A stretch of 64,000 nucleotides of DNA from Fagopyrum homotropicum (taxonomy: Eukaryota > Streptophyta > Magnoliopsida > Caryophyllales > Polygonaceae): the NCBI GenBank assembly GCA_033239125.1, contig BSWB01000004.1, positions 62,495,501-62,559,500 of the forward strand. Direction: 5' to 3'. Below, piece after piece: positions 25,781 through 38,200 of the stretch. The notes beneath the pieces are model-generated. The model worked only from the letters and a program-made list of their open reading frames with translations, had not been told where the DNA came from and searched no databases. Numbering within the stretch: the first letter of the stretch is position 1; each line of letters begins with the position of its first letter. Both the position numbers and the translations under genes were made by a program.

Positions 25781-27737
25781 TTGAAGCAAAAGTTAAGGGA
25801 GAAAAGGATGGTTGAACATAACGAGAGGAATAACCAACAAGAGTTGGAAGAAGCTAGAGCTCAATTAAAAACTAGTGAAAGACTACGTCTTGAGGAGCAA
25901 GTTGTTGCTCGGGCTGATCAAGATAGAAATCAAGCTCAAATTGAGGAACTTTGGGAGATGATTCTATAAATTCAATTAGATAAAGGTGCCGGAAGTAAGA
26001 AAGCTAATTCAAATAGATCTATTAGAGCTTAATCATCCGACGATGATGACATGCCGGACCTAGAGGATATTGATCCGATAATCCATCCAGTTTGTGACAA
26101 TCCTAGAGCATATGTTGATCCTCGCATTCCCTTTAGAGATGTGAGAGCCGCTGATGGCGGGGATGAACCACGAACCCTTGGGCAACGGATGGGTCCAATT
26201 CAGCAACCACGCTGTTTAGGTGTAAATTTCGGAGGTGAAGACGTCCAGGATTTCGGGTTTAGCCCGCAAGTTATTACCATGGTTCGTCAAAGTCAATTTG
26301 GTGGAACAGATGCTGAATCTCCACACCAACAACTACAGAATTTCGAGATTCTTATGGAGACAATGAAGCCGAAGAGAGCTGTCAATAACAATTACAAGAT
26401 AAAACCGTTCTTCTTCTCTTTGAAGGACAAGGCTTTGTCTTGGTACCAAGCTCTTCCGGCTGGAAGACTTAACACATGGGAGAATTTGACTTCAGAATTC
26501 CTCACCAAGCTCTTTCCGCCATCCAAGACGGCGGAGTTGAGAGGTATGATTAATGCTTTTTACATGAAACCTAACGAAAGCTTGTTTAAATCTTGGGAAA
26601 GGTTTCAAGATCTTCTATTGGATTGCCCGCATCACGGTATTTCAAAGCTAGAATTATTGGAGATCTACTACAAGGGGCTGGATGTGAAAACGCAATTCAA
26701 GCTTCAATCTTTCTTGTGGAACTTTCATGGACATGAGAGAGGATGACGCTTGGGACTTCATTGAGAAGCAAGCCCAAGTGATTGAGATGTATTCCCATAG
26801 GAAAGTCGATGATGGGAATCGGAATTCGGGAGATCCGGGAGCAAAGTTAACTCATGCTGCACAAACTCAAATATTTTCCCTCAACAATGAGATCAAGGAG
26901 TTGAAGGAAGTCATAAAGACTAGCCTTCAAGGAACGAAGGAGCAAGATGCTGGCTACCTAGGAAGGGATAATAACCAAGGCAATAGGAACAACTACTGGA
27001 ACAATAACTGGAATAACAACAACAGGAACTCCAACAACAGCAATTGGACATCCAACCAACAAAACCCCGGTAATCCCTATTCACATGCTGAAAATGCACT
27101 AACACCTTCTTCTTCTTCTACTCCTTTGAAAAGTCACGGTCAAACTTCAAATAATTCGAGTAAACCGGAGAAGGACAAGCATGATGCTATGCTAGAGACA
27201 ATCTTGGGGAAGCTCCAGGGACTAGAGAATCATATCACTTCGGGTTATAAAGCACAAAAACCTCTAGAAAACCAAGTTTTCAGCAAGGCTGGAGAAGTTC
27301 CTAGAGATCAAGGGAAGCTTCCCGGAAAGACGGAGGACAATCCGAAAGGAAGGGTGATGGCTATTACAACTAGAAGTGGTGTAACAACCACCGAGCCGCA
27401 GCCAAAGTTCGTCGAAGTCCCCATTGATAAAGAGAAAGAAAAGGAGAAGGAGAAGGAAGATGTTTATGTTCCTCCTCTAGCTTATAAACCTCCTCTACCG
27501 TTCCCGCAATCTAGAACAAGAGCGCGTCTAGACAAGCAATTCGGTAAGTTTATTGATCTAATGAAAAAACTGCATATTAACATACCTTTCATTGATGCAA
27601 TTGTAGGTATGCCCGCTTACGGGAAGTTTTTAAAGGAAATCCTATCTAACAAGAGGAAGCTGGAAGACTTTGGAGAAGTCAAGATGAGTTCGGAATCTTC
27701 GGAGCTCATCAAAACAATGATTGAGAAGATGCCCTAA
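25781..27737 (+). pseudogene. Athila gag, disrupted
   Basis: A charged N-terminal stretch (25781-25969, Glu/Arg-rich helix) ends in stops at 25967 and 26030. The retrotransposon gag core follows at about 26300-26700 (KPFFFSLKDKALSWYQALPA, then TWENLTSEFLTKLFPPSKTA). A frameshift near 26715-26740 moves the remainder to another frame (REDDAWDFIEKQAQ). The C-terminal part has an Asn/Trp-rich segment (26980-27060) and a Glu/Lys run (EKEKEKEKE at about 27430). I see no CCHC zinc knuckle. A further frame break near 27733 separates it from the protease. Confidence 0.8.
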
Positions 27738-28306
27738 AGCTGAGAGATCCGGGGTCATTTTGTATTTCAATAGGAGTTGGAGAAATCACATACGATTCTC
27801 TTTGTGATTTAGGAGCAAGCGTAAGCATTATCCCGCTTGCTTTGTGTAGGAAGGTCGGTTTAGGTGAACCTAAACCAGTAAAGATGACGTTGTACATGGC
27901 GGATCGATCCATAACTCGACCCGTAGGAATCATTGAAGACGTCCCGGTCAAGCTCGGTAAGTTCTATATTCCTATAGATTTTGTTGTGCTTGACATTCCT
28001 GCAGATTGTCCAATCCCGATCATACTCGGGAGACCTTTTCTTGCAACTTCCGGCTGTATGGTAGATTGTAAGAATGCTATGCTAGCCTTCGATATAGGAG
28101 AAGAGAAGGTTGAATTTGTTCTCTCAACTTCGGCAAAAGAACCTGCGCTTGGAGAGGATATGTTCAACCTCTATGACGAAGAAGTATCTAGAGAGGAAGT
28201 AAGCTCGATCTTGTTTAAAGATCCATTGCAAAAGGTCATAACCATGAGCATCATGGAAAGAGGAGAAGAAGAGGATTGCAATATTGTGGTTGATTGGAGG
28301 AGCTAG
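27738..28306 (+). pseudogene. Athila aspartic protease region
   Basis: The retropepsin-like motif reads CDLGASVSIIPL (about 27805), with DLGA in place of the usual DTGA/DSGA, followed by PIIILGRPFLAT-type sequence (about 28013-28050; here PIPIILGRPFLATS). In Athila the protease is a domain of the polyprotein; here frame breaks isolate it on both sides. TAG at 28304 closes the frame before RT. Confidence 0.8.
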
Positions 28307-28552
28307 GAGAAGTGCAAACTGAAGAATTCGAAACCACGGTCAATCGCTCTTTTCCAGGGGAGTGGTTCCACCTATTCCAGCCGTGGGAAGTTATGTCGTG
28401 AGCAAAGATTTAATTCAAACCACATTCCACGGCCTCCCAGACACAAACCACGGCCGTGGAAGTAACAGTGACACCGTGGTTTTGGAAAATGCTGACGACA
28501 ACTCCGTTCTTTCTCAAACAATCATCATTCTTCTTCCAACACTTCCACACCC
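28307..28552. repeat. Protease-RT spacer filled with CCACGGCCGTGG-like palindromes
   Basis: Between the protease stop and the RT frame lie five or more variants: AACCACGGTC (28332), GCCGTGGG (28380), ATTCCACGGCC (28425), AACCACGGCCGTGGAA (28446) and ACCGTGGTTTTGG (28473). No conserved protein sequence is recognised here. Confidence 0.8.
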
Positions 28553-30413
28553 TTGGAGACTTCCAAGGAGACATCAGCCAACCCTCAGGACACTCCAAAG
28601 ATATCAACAACCTTGGAATTGAAGTCACTTCTCACACATCTTAGGTATGCATTTCTTGGAACTAAATCTATGTTTCCCTTTATTGTTAGTTCCGATTCAG
28701 GTGAAGATGAACGTGAGAAACTTATGGCTGTTTTGAGGAAACATAGGAAAGATCTAGGCTATACCATAGAGGATCTTGTAGGAATTAAACCATCTTTATG
28801 TATGCATAAGATTCTAATGGAAGAGGATTACAAGCCTTCACGCCAACCTCAAAGACGGTTAAATCCGATCATGAAAGAGGTCGTGAAGAAGGAAATCCTT
28901 AGGTTACTTGAGGCAGGTATCATCTATCCTATCTCCGATAGCAAGTGGGTGAGCCCCGTTCAAGTTGTCTCGAAGAAGGGAGGAATGACCGTTGTGACCA
29001 ACAAGAACAACGAACTCATTTCCACAAGAACGATAACAGGATGGAGGATGTGCATCGATTACCGCAAGATGAACAATGCATCGAGGAAGGACCACTTCCC
29101 TCTACCATTCATCAATCAAATGCTTGAGAGGTTAGCACAAAATTCCTATTCTTGTTACCTTGACGGTTATAGTGGTTTCTTTCAGATCCCGATTCACCTG
29201 GATGATCAAGAGAAGACCACATTCACGTGCCCATGGGGTACGTTTGCTTATAGGAGGATGTCATTCGGACTTTGTAACGCTCCGGCCACCTTCCAAAGGT
29301 GTATGATGGCCATCTTCTCGGAATATATTGAGGAAATCATGGAGGTTTTTATGGACGATTTATCAGTTTATGGTTCCTCATTTGAAAATTGTCTTGCTAA
29401 CCTTTCTCTTGTTTTGCAAAGATGTGAGGACACTAACCTTGTTCTAAAAGAGTCAATTCATGGTTAGAGAAGGCATTGTGTTAGGACATTTGATCTCCAA
29501 TAGGGGGATCGAAGTTGAAAAGGCTAAGATCGAGACGATAGAGAAGCTTCCTCCTCCATCTTCGGTGAAGGGGATAATAAGTTTCCTAGGACACGCAGGA
29601 TTTTATAGGAGATTCATCAAAGACTTTTCGAAAATTTATAAACCGCTAACTAATCTATCGATGAAGGATGCTGTTTTTTAATTTTTGCAGGAATGTTTAG
29701 ATGCCTTCTATAAGATTCGAGAAGCTTTCATCTCAGCCCCGATAATCCAACCTCCGGATTGGAATCTCCCATTCGAGGTTATGTGTGATGCAAGTGACGT
29801 AGCTGTTGGAGCGGTGCTTGGACAAAAGAAAGAAGGCCGAACTCATGCCATATACTATGCGAGCAAGACGCTAGATGAAGCACAACTCAACTATGCCAAA
29901 ACTGAAAAGGAATTTCTAGCCGTTGTATATGCTTTTGAAAAGTTTCGTTCTTATCTTGTAGGAGCGAAGGTGATTGTATACACGGACCATTCAACAATAC
30001 GGTATTTGCTCGCCAAGAAAGATGCGAAGCCAAGGTTGATTAGATGGATTCTTCTTCTTCAAGAATTGGATTTAGAGATTCGCGAAAAGAAAGGCTCCGA
30101 AATTTCTGTTGCGGATCACTTAAGTTGTCTACCACACACCGAAGGCGACGACCTACCCATCGATGACTCCTTCCTGGACGAACACTTGCACATAATGGAA
30201 GAGTGTATCGATAAGATTTCTAGAGGTAACGAACCTTGGTTTGCTGATTTTGTAAATTACTTGGTTTGTGAGGAAATACCTCCCGGATTATCCTACGCAC
30301 AAAGAAAGAAGTTCTTTAGGGATGTCCGCCAATACTATTGGAATGAACCTCTACTCTTCAAGAGAGGTCCTGACGGCATCATTAGAAGATGTGTGCCGGA
30401 AGACGAAATGTAA
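28553..30413 (+). pseudogene. Athila reverse transcriptase and RNase H, disrupted
   Basis: The RT core includes WRMCIDYRKMN (29043), CYLDGYSGF (29155), FGLCNAPATFQR (29270) and the catalytic VFMDDLSVYG (29345). A small lesion near 29445-29465 breaks the frame just after the palm; the connection resumes with GIVLGHLISNRGIEV (29470). A stop at 29679 precedes RNase H, which keeps its acidic residues: MCDASDVAVG (29778), KTEKEFLAVVYA (29898) and VYTDHSTIRYL (29977). These are Athila-lineage signatures. Because of the breaks no continuous polyprotein can be made. Confidence 0.85.
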
Positions 30414-31504
30414 AGCGTCATTCGTCATTGCCATTAACTTCCATGTGGAGGACACACTAGTTCGCATAAAACTAGCGCTAAGGTATTGCAATCCGGATTC
30501 TTTTGGCCTACTATATTTAAGGATGTGCAAACCTTTGTTTGTTGCTTGCTGCGATGCTTGTCAAAGAACATAAAATATCTCTAAGAGGAATGAGATGCCC
30601 CTCAACAACATTCAAGAGGTGGAGATCTTTCACGTTTGGGGAGTCGATTTCATGGGACCATTCCCATCATCTTGTGGAAACCAATATATACTTCTAGTTG
30701 TAGATTATGTTTCGAGATGAGTTGAAGCTATTGCCTCTCCAACTAACGATGCTATGGTAGTTGTCAAGTTCTTTAATATAGCTATTTTCTCAAGGTTTGG
30801 GACACCACGAACCATCATTAGTGACGGAGGCTCACACTTTATAACCCGATGACTCGAAGCTCTACTAGCTAAGTATGGGGTGACTCACAAGATCGCCACA
30901 CCCTATCATCCGCAAACAAGTGGACAAGTGGAGATTTCAAATAGAGAGATTAAAGGAATCCTTGAGAAGATAGTGTCAAAAACAAGGAAGGATTGGTCAT
31001 TGAAGCTGGATGACGCATTGTGGGCGTATATGACAGCATAAAAGACTCCCATCGGCACAACACCTTACAACCTTGTGTATGGGAAGTCTTGCCATCTCCC
31101 GGTAGAGCTGGAAGATAAGGCGTATTGGGTTGTAAAGTGGTTGAACTTCAGCATGAAAGAAGCGCCTCTTGGACTTTAACGAGCTAGAAGAACTCCGCTT
31201 GAATGCCTATGAAAACGCCAAGATTTATAAAGAAAGGGCGAAGTGTTGGCATGATAAGCATATCATTCCAAAGGATATCAAGGAAGAAGACCTTGTTCTC
31301 CTTTTTAATTCTAGATTTTGGCTCTTTTCAGGTAAGCTTAAGTCTCGTTGGATAGGACCTTATGTGATTAAACGTGTTTTTTCCCATGGTGCAGTTGAAG
31401 TATGGGGTGAGAAGTGCGGAAGTTTCAAGGTGAACGGTCAACGACTCAAGAAGTATTCACCGGAGCTCCAAGCTGAGGAAATCACTCCGATTGTCCTCAC
31501 TTAA
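30330..31504 (+). pseudogene. Athila integrase, disrupted
   Basis: The zinc-binding region is frameshifted near 30412 (GGHT and C..CQRT fragments at 30440-30570). The catalytic core is readable from about 30600: WGVDFMGPFPSS (first D), IISDGGSHF (second D) and SGQVEISNREIKG (E), with in-frame stops at 30718, 30850 and 31039. A last segment (31169-31504) carries the C-terminal GKLKSRWIGPYVIKRV fold. Integrase would insert the element DNA; this one is dead. Confidence 0.8.
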
Positions 31505-32368
31505 ACAAAGGAACGGTCTAGCTACGGACCCAAAACAAAGCGCTTCTTGGGAGGCAACCCAAGGTATTGCATTCTTGTTTTTGTTTTTGTTTCTTTCTTA
31601 GATTAGGTTACTTTAGATGTTTTTGTTTGTTTTTCTTTGATACCTTCCGGTATGTATGTGTCTTTGGATGCCAGGAATAAGGAATGAGCAAAAGAAGAGA
31701 GAAAAAGCCGAAAAAAACTGACGAAACTTGGATTCTTGGCGAAAACAGAGGATTCCACGGCCAAAAGGGCAAAACCACGACCGTGGTTTGCTTAATTAGG
31801 CCGTAGAAAACAAGGTCGTAGCTAAAGAAAATAAAAACGCCAATATTCCACGGGTCCGTACAAAACCACGGCCGTAGAACACCCCGACTGGCCGTGGTTT
31901 TTAAAATTTTTACGGCCACTATATAACTCCTCATTTTTCACAAAATCTCACACCTCTTCCCCTTCTACGCCCCAAACCACGCCGAAGCACCCTCACCCTC
32001 GTGATTCTTCATCCGGTGACCGATTCGAACGATTCTTCAACCTAAAGTGAAGCAAATCGGATCCTCTACAAAATTCCAACAACAAACTGAGCAAATAATC
32101 GACAATCGGAAAGGAATTTTGATTTTCCCAAATCCAAACCCTAGGTTTTCTCTCTATCTCTTCTTGGTTGAATTGTTTCGTTTTTCTTGCAAATTTATAG
32201 GAGAACTAGACGAAATTGAACTTAGAAATAGTTTAGGGCTGTTGTTGTTGAGTTTGGTGTGAATTTGCTGAATTTTTGTGTGAAGTCGAACAGTTCCACA
32301 GGTGCCGTACAGTTCCACGGCCGTGGTTTCTAAAGAAGAGGCCGTGGTTTTTGCTGATTTGTGAGAAA
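31505..32368. repeat. Pol/ORF-1 spacer with the same palindrome family
   Basis: Copies include AACCACGACCGTGGTT (31773), AACCACGGCCGTAGAA (31864), TGGCCGTGGTTTTT (31889), TTCCACGGCCGTGGTT (32313) and GCCGTGGTTTTTG (32341). The remaining sequence is AT-rich with no assigned frame. Confidence 0.75.
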
Positions 32369-33885
32369 ATGTCCGGAACTAGAAAATCCAACAGAATCAA
32401 GAAGTCAAAGGGTGATGGGTCCTCTTCCCAACCCCCTCTTGTAGAACCACCAATCCCTAGAGTCCCCACTATCCATAGCGATTACATTAGAGCCATGGAA
32501 AAGATTTCCAAGCGGAATGTGATAGCTCCTAGGTTCATTGTCATGGAGGAGGTTCAAGAGCTGAATGTGGTTGATGATTTGACTTGGTTACTAGATAGGG
32601 TTGGCTTGATTGTGTTCTCCGCCATTAGGGAGGATGCATATGAGGAGATCATAAGGGATTTTATTACTTCCTTTGAGCATGATGCCTTTAACCGAACGGT
32701 TTCATTTAGATTGATGGAGCGCTACTACAATTTCTCTATTGTGCAGTTTGGGACGATGTTTGGGTTTCATGAGACGTTCAATGAAACGTTTCCTAGAGGA
32801 GTTAAGGCTAAGGAGTTTTGGAAAGAGATAGCTATGATAGTCGGGCATGAGGATCGTTGGCAACCGACCGATTCAAAGGCCAAGCTCATCTACCATCTAG
32901 CGATTAAGATAATAGGATCCTTTCAGAATGCCTATTCCCGAGGACCGAGACCCCTCAAAAGGTCAAGGCCGATGAGCTCTTCATCCTATATTGCATGATT
33001 TCCGGTCACTCTCCGGATTGTGCAACCTTGCTCGCCTTCACCCTTAGTAAAGTGAAGAACAAATTAGCCGGAAATATAGGATATGGAGGCATAGTTACAC
33101 ATATTGCAAACCAGCTAGGAGTTGATTATTCTGCTTGTACGAGGGTAGCTGCTGCGAGACCTTTGGGTCTCAATGGTTTCTTGACTAGAGGACTTTTGTT
33201 TCCTCGCCACCGCGGTCCACCTACAGCATCCATGCCTTGGGAGGATAGAGGTGGTAGATGCATTCCATGGATCCCGGAGTACTCTCTTAGGCTTAGCCGA
33301 GAGAACCGGAAGGAGACCTTTGTTCCTATGCATGCTAACAGGTTAGGAGCTCCTTCTTATGTTCCCGATGAGGTTCCAGTTGCAGCTGCAGTTGACGATG
33401 AGGAGACGGGAGGAGGTGACTATCCGGATGCAGGAGGGAATGAGCAGGACTTTGGATCATTCTTGGAGCAGCCAGCGGACATGCCGGAGCCACCTAGGAG
33501 GTCCACTTACCAGCCGAGGCCTTCCGCTTCTTCCTCTTCCCGCCGAGCTAGTGTTAGTGAGCGCCCCACATGGATGGAGAGTGCGCCGGATTGGTACGGC
33601 CTGCAGCCGGCTTGGATGGGAGCTCTGCCACCTTGGACTCAACAACCTCCTACATGGTACCAGCAGCCGCCAACATGGGCACAACAACCTCCTTCTTGGT
33701 ATGGACAACAGCCGGCGTGGGCAGGTGATCTATCTAGGAGGGTGGACGACTTAGAGAGCCCCCAGGGAAAGCATGATGTAGAGAGGCAAGAGAATGCAAG
33801 GATCCTCCGTGACGTCTATCGCCAGCAGTTTGGGCGACCTTTCAGCTCCGACTTCTTTCCATACCCACAACCACCTCCTCCATAG
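32369..33885 (+). pseudogene. ATHILA ORF-1 (env-position) protein, one frame break
   Basis: The chosen start is the ATG at 32369 (MSGTRKSNRIKKSKGDG); the frame is open further upstream but without family-like sequence. The first part (to about 32960) resembles the plant ATHILA ORF-1 family, with YYNFSIVQFGTMFGF (about 32730). A small indel near 32950-32975 moves the reading to the next frame, which continues to TAG at 33883. The C-terminal part has Trp/Pro/Gln-rich repeats (WTQQPPTWYQQPPTWAQQPP at about 33630-33690). It sits in the env position, but I see no signal peptide or obvious transmembrane segment, so an envelope role is not supported by this copy. Confidence 0.7.
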
Positions 33886-35207
33886 TGATTGATGATGGAT
33901 GTTTCGAGCCACTTAACCTCCTTAGTGAGTTTTCTTTGTTTCTTTTTCTTTTCTTTATTTTTCCTAAACATTGAGGACAATGTGTATGTTAAGTATGGGG
34001 TGGGGTGTGACTCTCGTTTGTAATAACTCGATACACTTGGTTCGCTTTATTTCCATGAACACTTGCATTCTTCTTTTGATGTCACACGTTTCTTTATTGC
34101 ATTGCATTAAAAAGCTTTGAAAAACCCATAAAAATTTTGAAATTTTTTGAAAATTATTGTGCTTCTAAGGTTAGAGATGAATTCTATGATGAATCTATTT
34201 GTGGAATAAATTTTTGATGACATTTGTATGCTTGAATTGAATTATGAATTGTGAAGAAATTGAGTATGTTGTTTAACCTTTCTTGCAAGTTTCATAATGT
34301 GAGAGTTTTATCTAAATCATATTGAGGAATAGAGATTGAAATTACAATATAAGTTCTTACATTTCTTTATTAGATGATTAAGGCACTTCGAATTTTTCTT
34401 GCTTCTTTCCTTAATTACCTAGCCCCTCAATGAAAATATTTGCCTCCTTTACCTATCCGGAAATTAGGAAGAGTTGATTTTGGTATGTTTGATGTGGGAG
34501 GGCCATGAAAGAAATTTTGTGAATTCAAAGTGTAGAAAAATAGGTTTGGGGAAGTCAATCATGATGATGAGTAACTCGACACCATTCATATAGCCGGGTG
34601 TTTGTGTCTTGCCAAAGTCGGATTGAGTGATATTCCTAACAGATTATGGTATGTGCATCAAGGGTTTGAGGCATCTCGAAATTGAGAATCGCCGATCTCC
34701 TAGGCTTCGGTTTTTGTGCACCGCTGTCCATAATTCTAAAAAGTAAAGTCGAAAAATTTTGTGCTAAAATAAAGAACAAAGCTCTAACTGGTGGTTGGAT
34801 CAAATTGTAGAAAAAGTTTATGTTGTTCCTTCTTCCCGAATTTATACACCACATTCCCTTATAAGTTTCCCATATATTCATATTCTTGACCTTGCTTGAA
34901 AGTCCTTGAGATCATGAGAATGATGTTTGACTTGGTGATCTAAGTTGAAGTTTCACATGTTTGATTTTGACAATACTTGAAGGTTATGATGTTTGTCTTG
35001 AAGTTTATGCAATTTATGATGTTTCCTTTTGCTTGACATACTTTGATTTATGTATATGGATGTTTTCAAGGAGGCATGAAGCAAGATTTGAGAATGATCT
35101 ATTGATTAGAAGCACAATACCAAAAAGATTGTTTTTACCTTGTTTTGCATTCATATTTCATCCTACCTTGTATTCTAAGCTTTTGAAAACCTTGCTTGGG
35201 GACAAGC
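33886..35207. other. Athila 3' non-coding region
   Basis: Long non-coding stretch between ORF-1 and the purine tract, usual for Athila. It includes the word AAGTATGGGGTGGGG at 33990, similar to the purine tract at 35216. Short reading frames here (34636-35323) show no family match. Confidence 0.6.
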
Positions 35208-35226
35208 AAGCGACAAGTATGGGGTA
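35208..35226 (+). promoter_or_regulatory. Polypurine tract before 3' LTR
   Basis: AGCGACAAGTATGGGGTA lies directly upstream of the 3' LTR, in the position that primes plus-strand synthesis. Confidence 0.65.
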
Positions 35227-35229
35227 TTT

Positions 35230-38200
35230 TGATAGCATGAAATATGACCATATTTTAGGCACTTGTTTTGATTGTTTTTCCCTTTTAGTTGTGCACATGG
35301 ATAAGAGTTTGAAGCATTTATGAGCACATTCACCTATTTTGTTGATATAGAGATCTACACAAGCTTTGTTATGTTTTTAGGTGAATAAATACTTGGATTG
35401 GAGCATATATGAGAGAGTAGGAGTATTTAATCATGCTAGGCATCAAGAGGATGCATTGGAGAAGCTAAGGAAGGAGCATGATTAGAGAACTTTATGAGAC
35501 AAAGGCTTTTACAAAGGAATAAGACAAATCACGGCCAAACCAAGAGAACCAAGACCGTGGTTTTAGCATTGAGGGCGTGGAAAACCAGGTCGAGAGCAAC
35601 AGAAAGATTCCACGACCAAAACCACGACCGTGGAAGTTTACACTAGACCGTGATTCTTATAACGGTTGTCACGTGTTATATTTGCCACGTCAACGACGGT
35701 TATCGGGCTTTTTCGTAACCCTACTTTTTCCCTATAAGAAGGCCGAAGAAAGGAGAATTTAGGGGACTCGCATTGACGGCTGCATACGCTACATTTCATT
35801 GGAGATTGCTTAGGAAGATTCCATTGCGTACAGGGAAGATCCCGAGAAGGAAGAATTTCGATATTGCGTACTTAGGAAGATCTTAGGGTTTACATTCGAA
35901 GGTGGATTGACATCCCGTTTTTCATTGTTCATATAGATTGTTGTGAGGATTTCTGTTCCCTATTTCACTTTCATTGAACACATATACTTATTGTTTGTTT
36001 TCGAGATTGATTATTCGATTATTATTGAGTTTTCGGAGTTTTACCCTTTTTCTCTTTTAAACTTGATTTTTGATTCAATGATGGTTATTGGCTAAAAACC
36101 TTTTAGCAATTCTAAGGTGAAGGGTTGATAGTTGTGGCTTAGATAATGATAGATTGAACTTAAACAGATTGGACCGTGAGAGTTGCGAGAAACTTCGTAG
36201 TCGAGGCTTTCCACGGTCTGTTATTGAGTTCCATGGCCGTGGTTCTTCAAGATCCAGCCGTGGTTTCCTCTGTCATACGCCTTTTGCTTTTTCTTTTATC
36301 CAAAGTTAAAGATTTGCTTTAACCTAGCCTTGGCTTGCCCTTTCTAGGTAGTAGTGAGACTCAACATCCTCTATTTCAGTTTCGAGTGTCACAACCTTAA
36401 CCGTTTTGGCTTATCTTTGAATCCCTTGGGTTTGGGCATGGGTATTTGAGAGTAATTATTATCCTTCAATCCTTTCTATATTGCAGCTTCAACAACCTTT
36501 ATAGAGAGAACCTGTGGGTGAGACATATAGGGTTTTGGAACTTCGCCGTACTTAAGCTTACATTAGATATACCTTTGCATTCCCGACTCTGTCCTTATAT
36601 CTTTAGAATATCTTGAATCAATTGCCACAATTGGATACCTGAATCTTTAGAATTGTTGTTTTTCCAATATTATTTGCAAAAGCTTCTATTTTACTTGCTT
36701 GACAATTTGTGAACTTATTTTGTGTAACACCCCAAATTCTGAGAACTCGGGGAGCTACTAGTTAGGACCTCACAATGGGTCCCGACCTTAGTTTCACAAC
36801 AATTTTACAAGGATCTTACAACAAGGCACAAAAGTATTAAAAACATTTGAAAACTTTAAACAATATATACATGAAGAATATGTATCAGGCTTATAAAGCA
36901 AAGGTACCAAAACAACACATATGAAGAACATAAGACATCCCCGTCCCCAACTAAATGAGTACGTGGACCCGGTTGACCATTCCCTCCGGATCTCTCTACA
37001 ACTGTCTTAACCTGCAAGGTATCTACAAGCGGTATAAAACCGTTAGCTAACATTCTATGCATAAGTATAAAGGTAAAAGCACAACCACACAACATACACA
37101 ATCAACATGCAACACTCAATTCTTTTATTATCTTTAATTAGGTGATATGTTATTACTAATGATACTTATTTTGTGACACGAGGGATTCCCAAACCTCGCC
37201 CCTGTCCCCGTTTACCAACGCGGAATGGTACTAATACATCTGACTGTCTACCTGACTGGGCTGGTCCCAAGGAACCTCCTAGACTCTCGTAAGAGCTAGG
37301 TAGATGATGTCACGACCCATTATCATACACTTGGGTCAATTACGTAAATAATAAAGTCGGCCTAATCCGATTTCGTTGTTTGTCATAACTAACAAACACC
37401 ACTCATACAAATTACACTCATACAAGAAGCCAGCTAAGTAAGTCCGTGGACTTACCTGTCTCCAAGAGCAACCGATTAGTACACTCTCAAGTTCCCCTCG
37501 GGAAAACGCACAACGCTTGTTCAAGACAAGGCACACGAATCAAACAACGCTCTAGTCAACTGGAAGTCCTCAGACTTCTAGGCTCAACATCCTCACAAGA
37601 ACATAACGCCTAAGGTTGATTGACACTTAAAATCTAACACAACTCTTCTAAACTAAACTAAACTTATACCCAACTTCCTAACAATCCAAGACCCAAAAGC
37701 TTATATATCCACATACTTTGAATTCCCCTAAGATCCATCTCCACTATAATATATATCCACACGTTAACTCACTAAAAATACATATAACTATATATTAGTT
37801 CCCTTAATACACTCTTATAACTTAACTTGATATATATATCATCAAACTAAAACAAGGAACCTACTACGCTCTACAACTAGGTCAAACTAAACAAAGAACC
37901 CACTGCACTCAAAATGAGAGCAAGGGTCGATAGGAAGGAACTCACTCAACCAGCGCAAATCTGATAGATCGATCGATACTCTTCCTCAACAGGGATAAAG
38001 GGAAGGCTGGCGTGGTGTGGCTCGTGACGGGGTCCTGTGGGTACTACACAACAACGCTCGATCAATGGTTCGCGCTTGCTGTCCAAAGTGAAAGAAATTT
38101 AACGCAGACGGCGGCAACACCGACTCACCTGGTTAATAGCGGCGACAGCGACGGTCGAGGAGGCTCTGCAACGGACTGTCAGCAACGTCGGGCGGTCCTG

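Noticed and set aside
32369..33885. Envelope glycoprotein of an infectious retrovirus-like element
   Set aside because: Position matches env but no signal peptide, cleavage site or transmembrane helix is visible; ATHILA ORF-1 family is the supported label.
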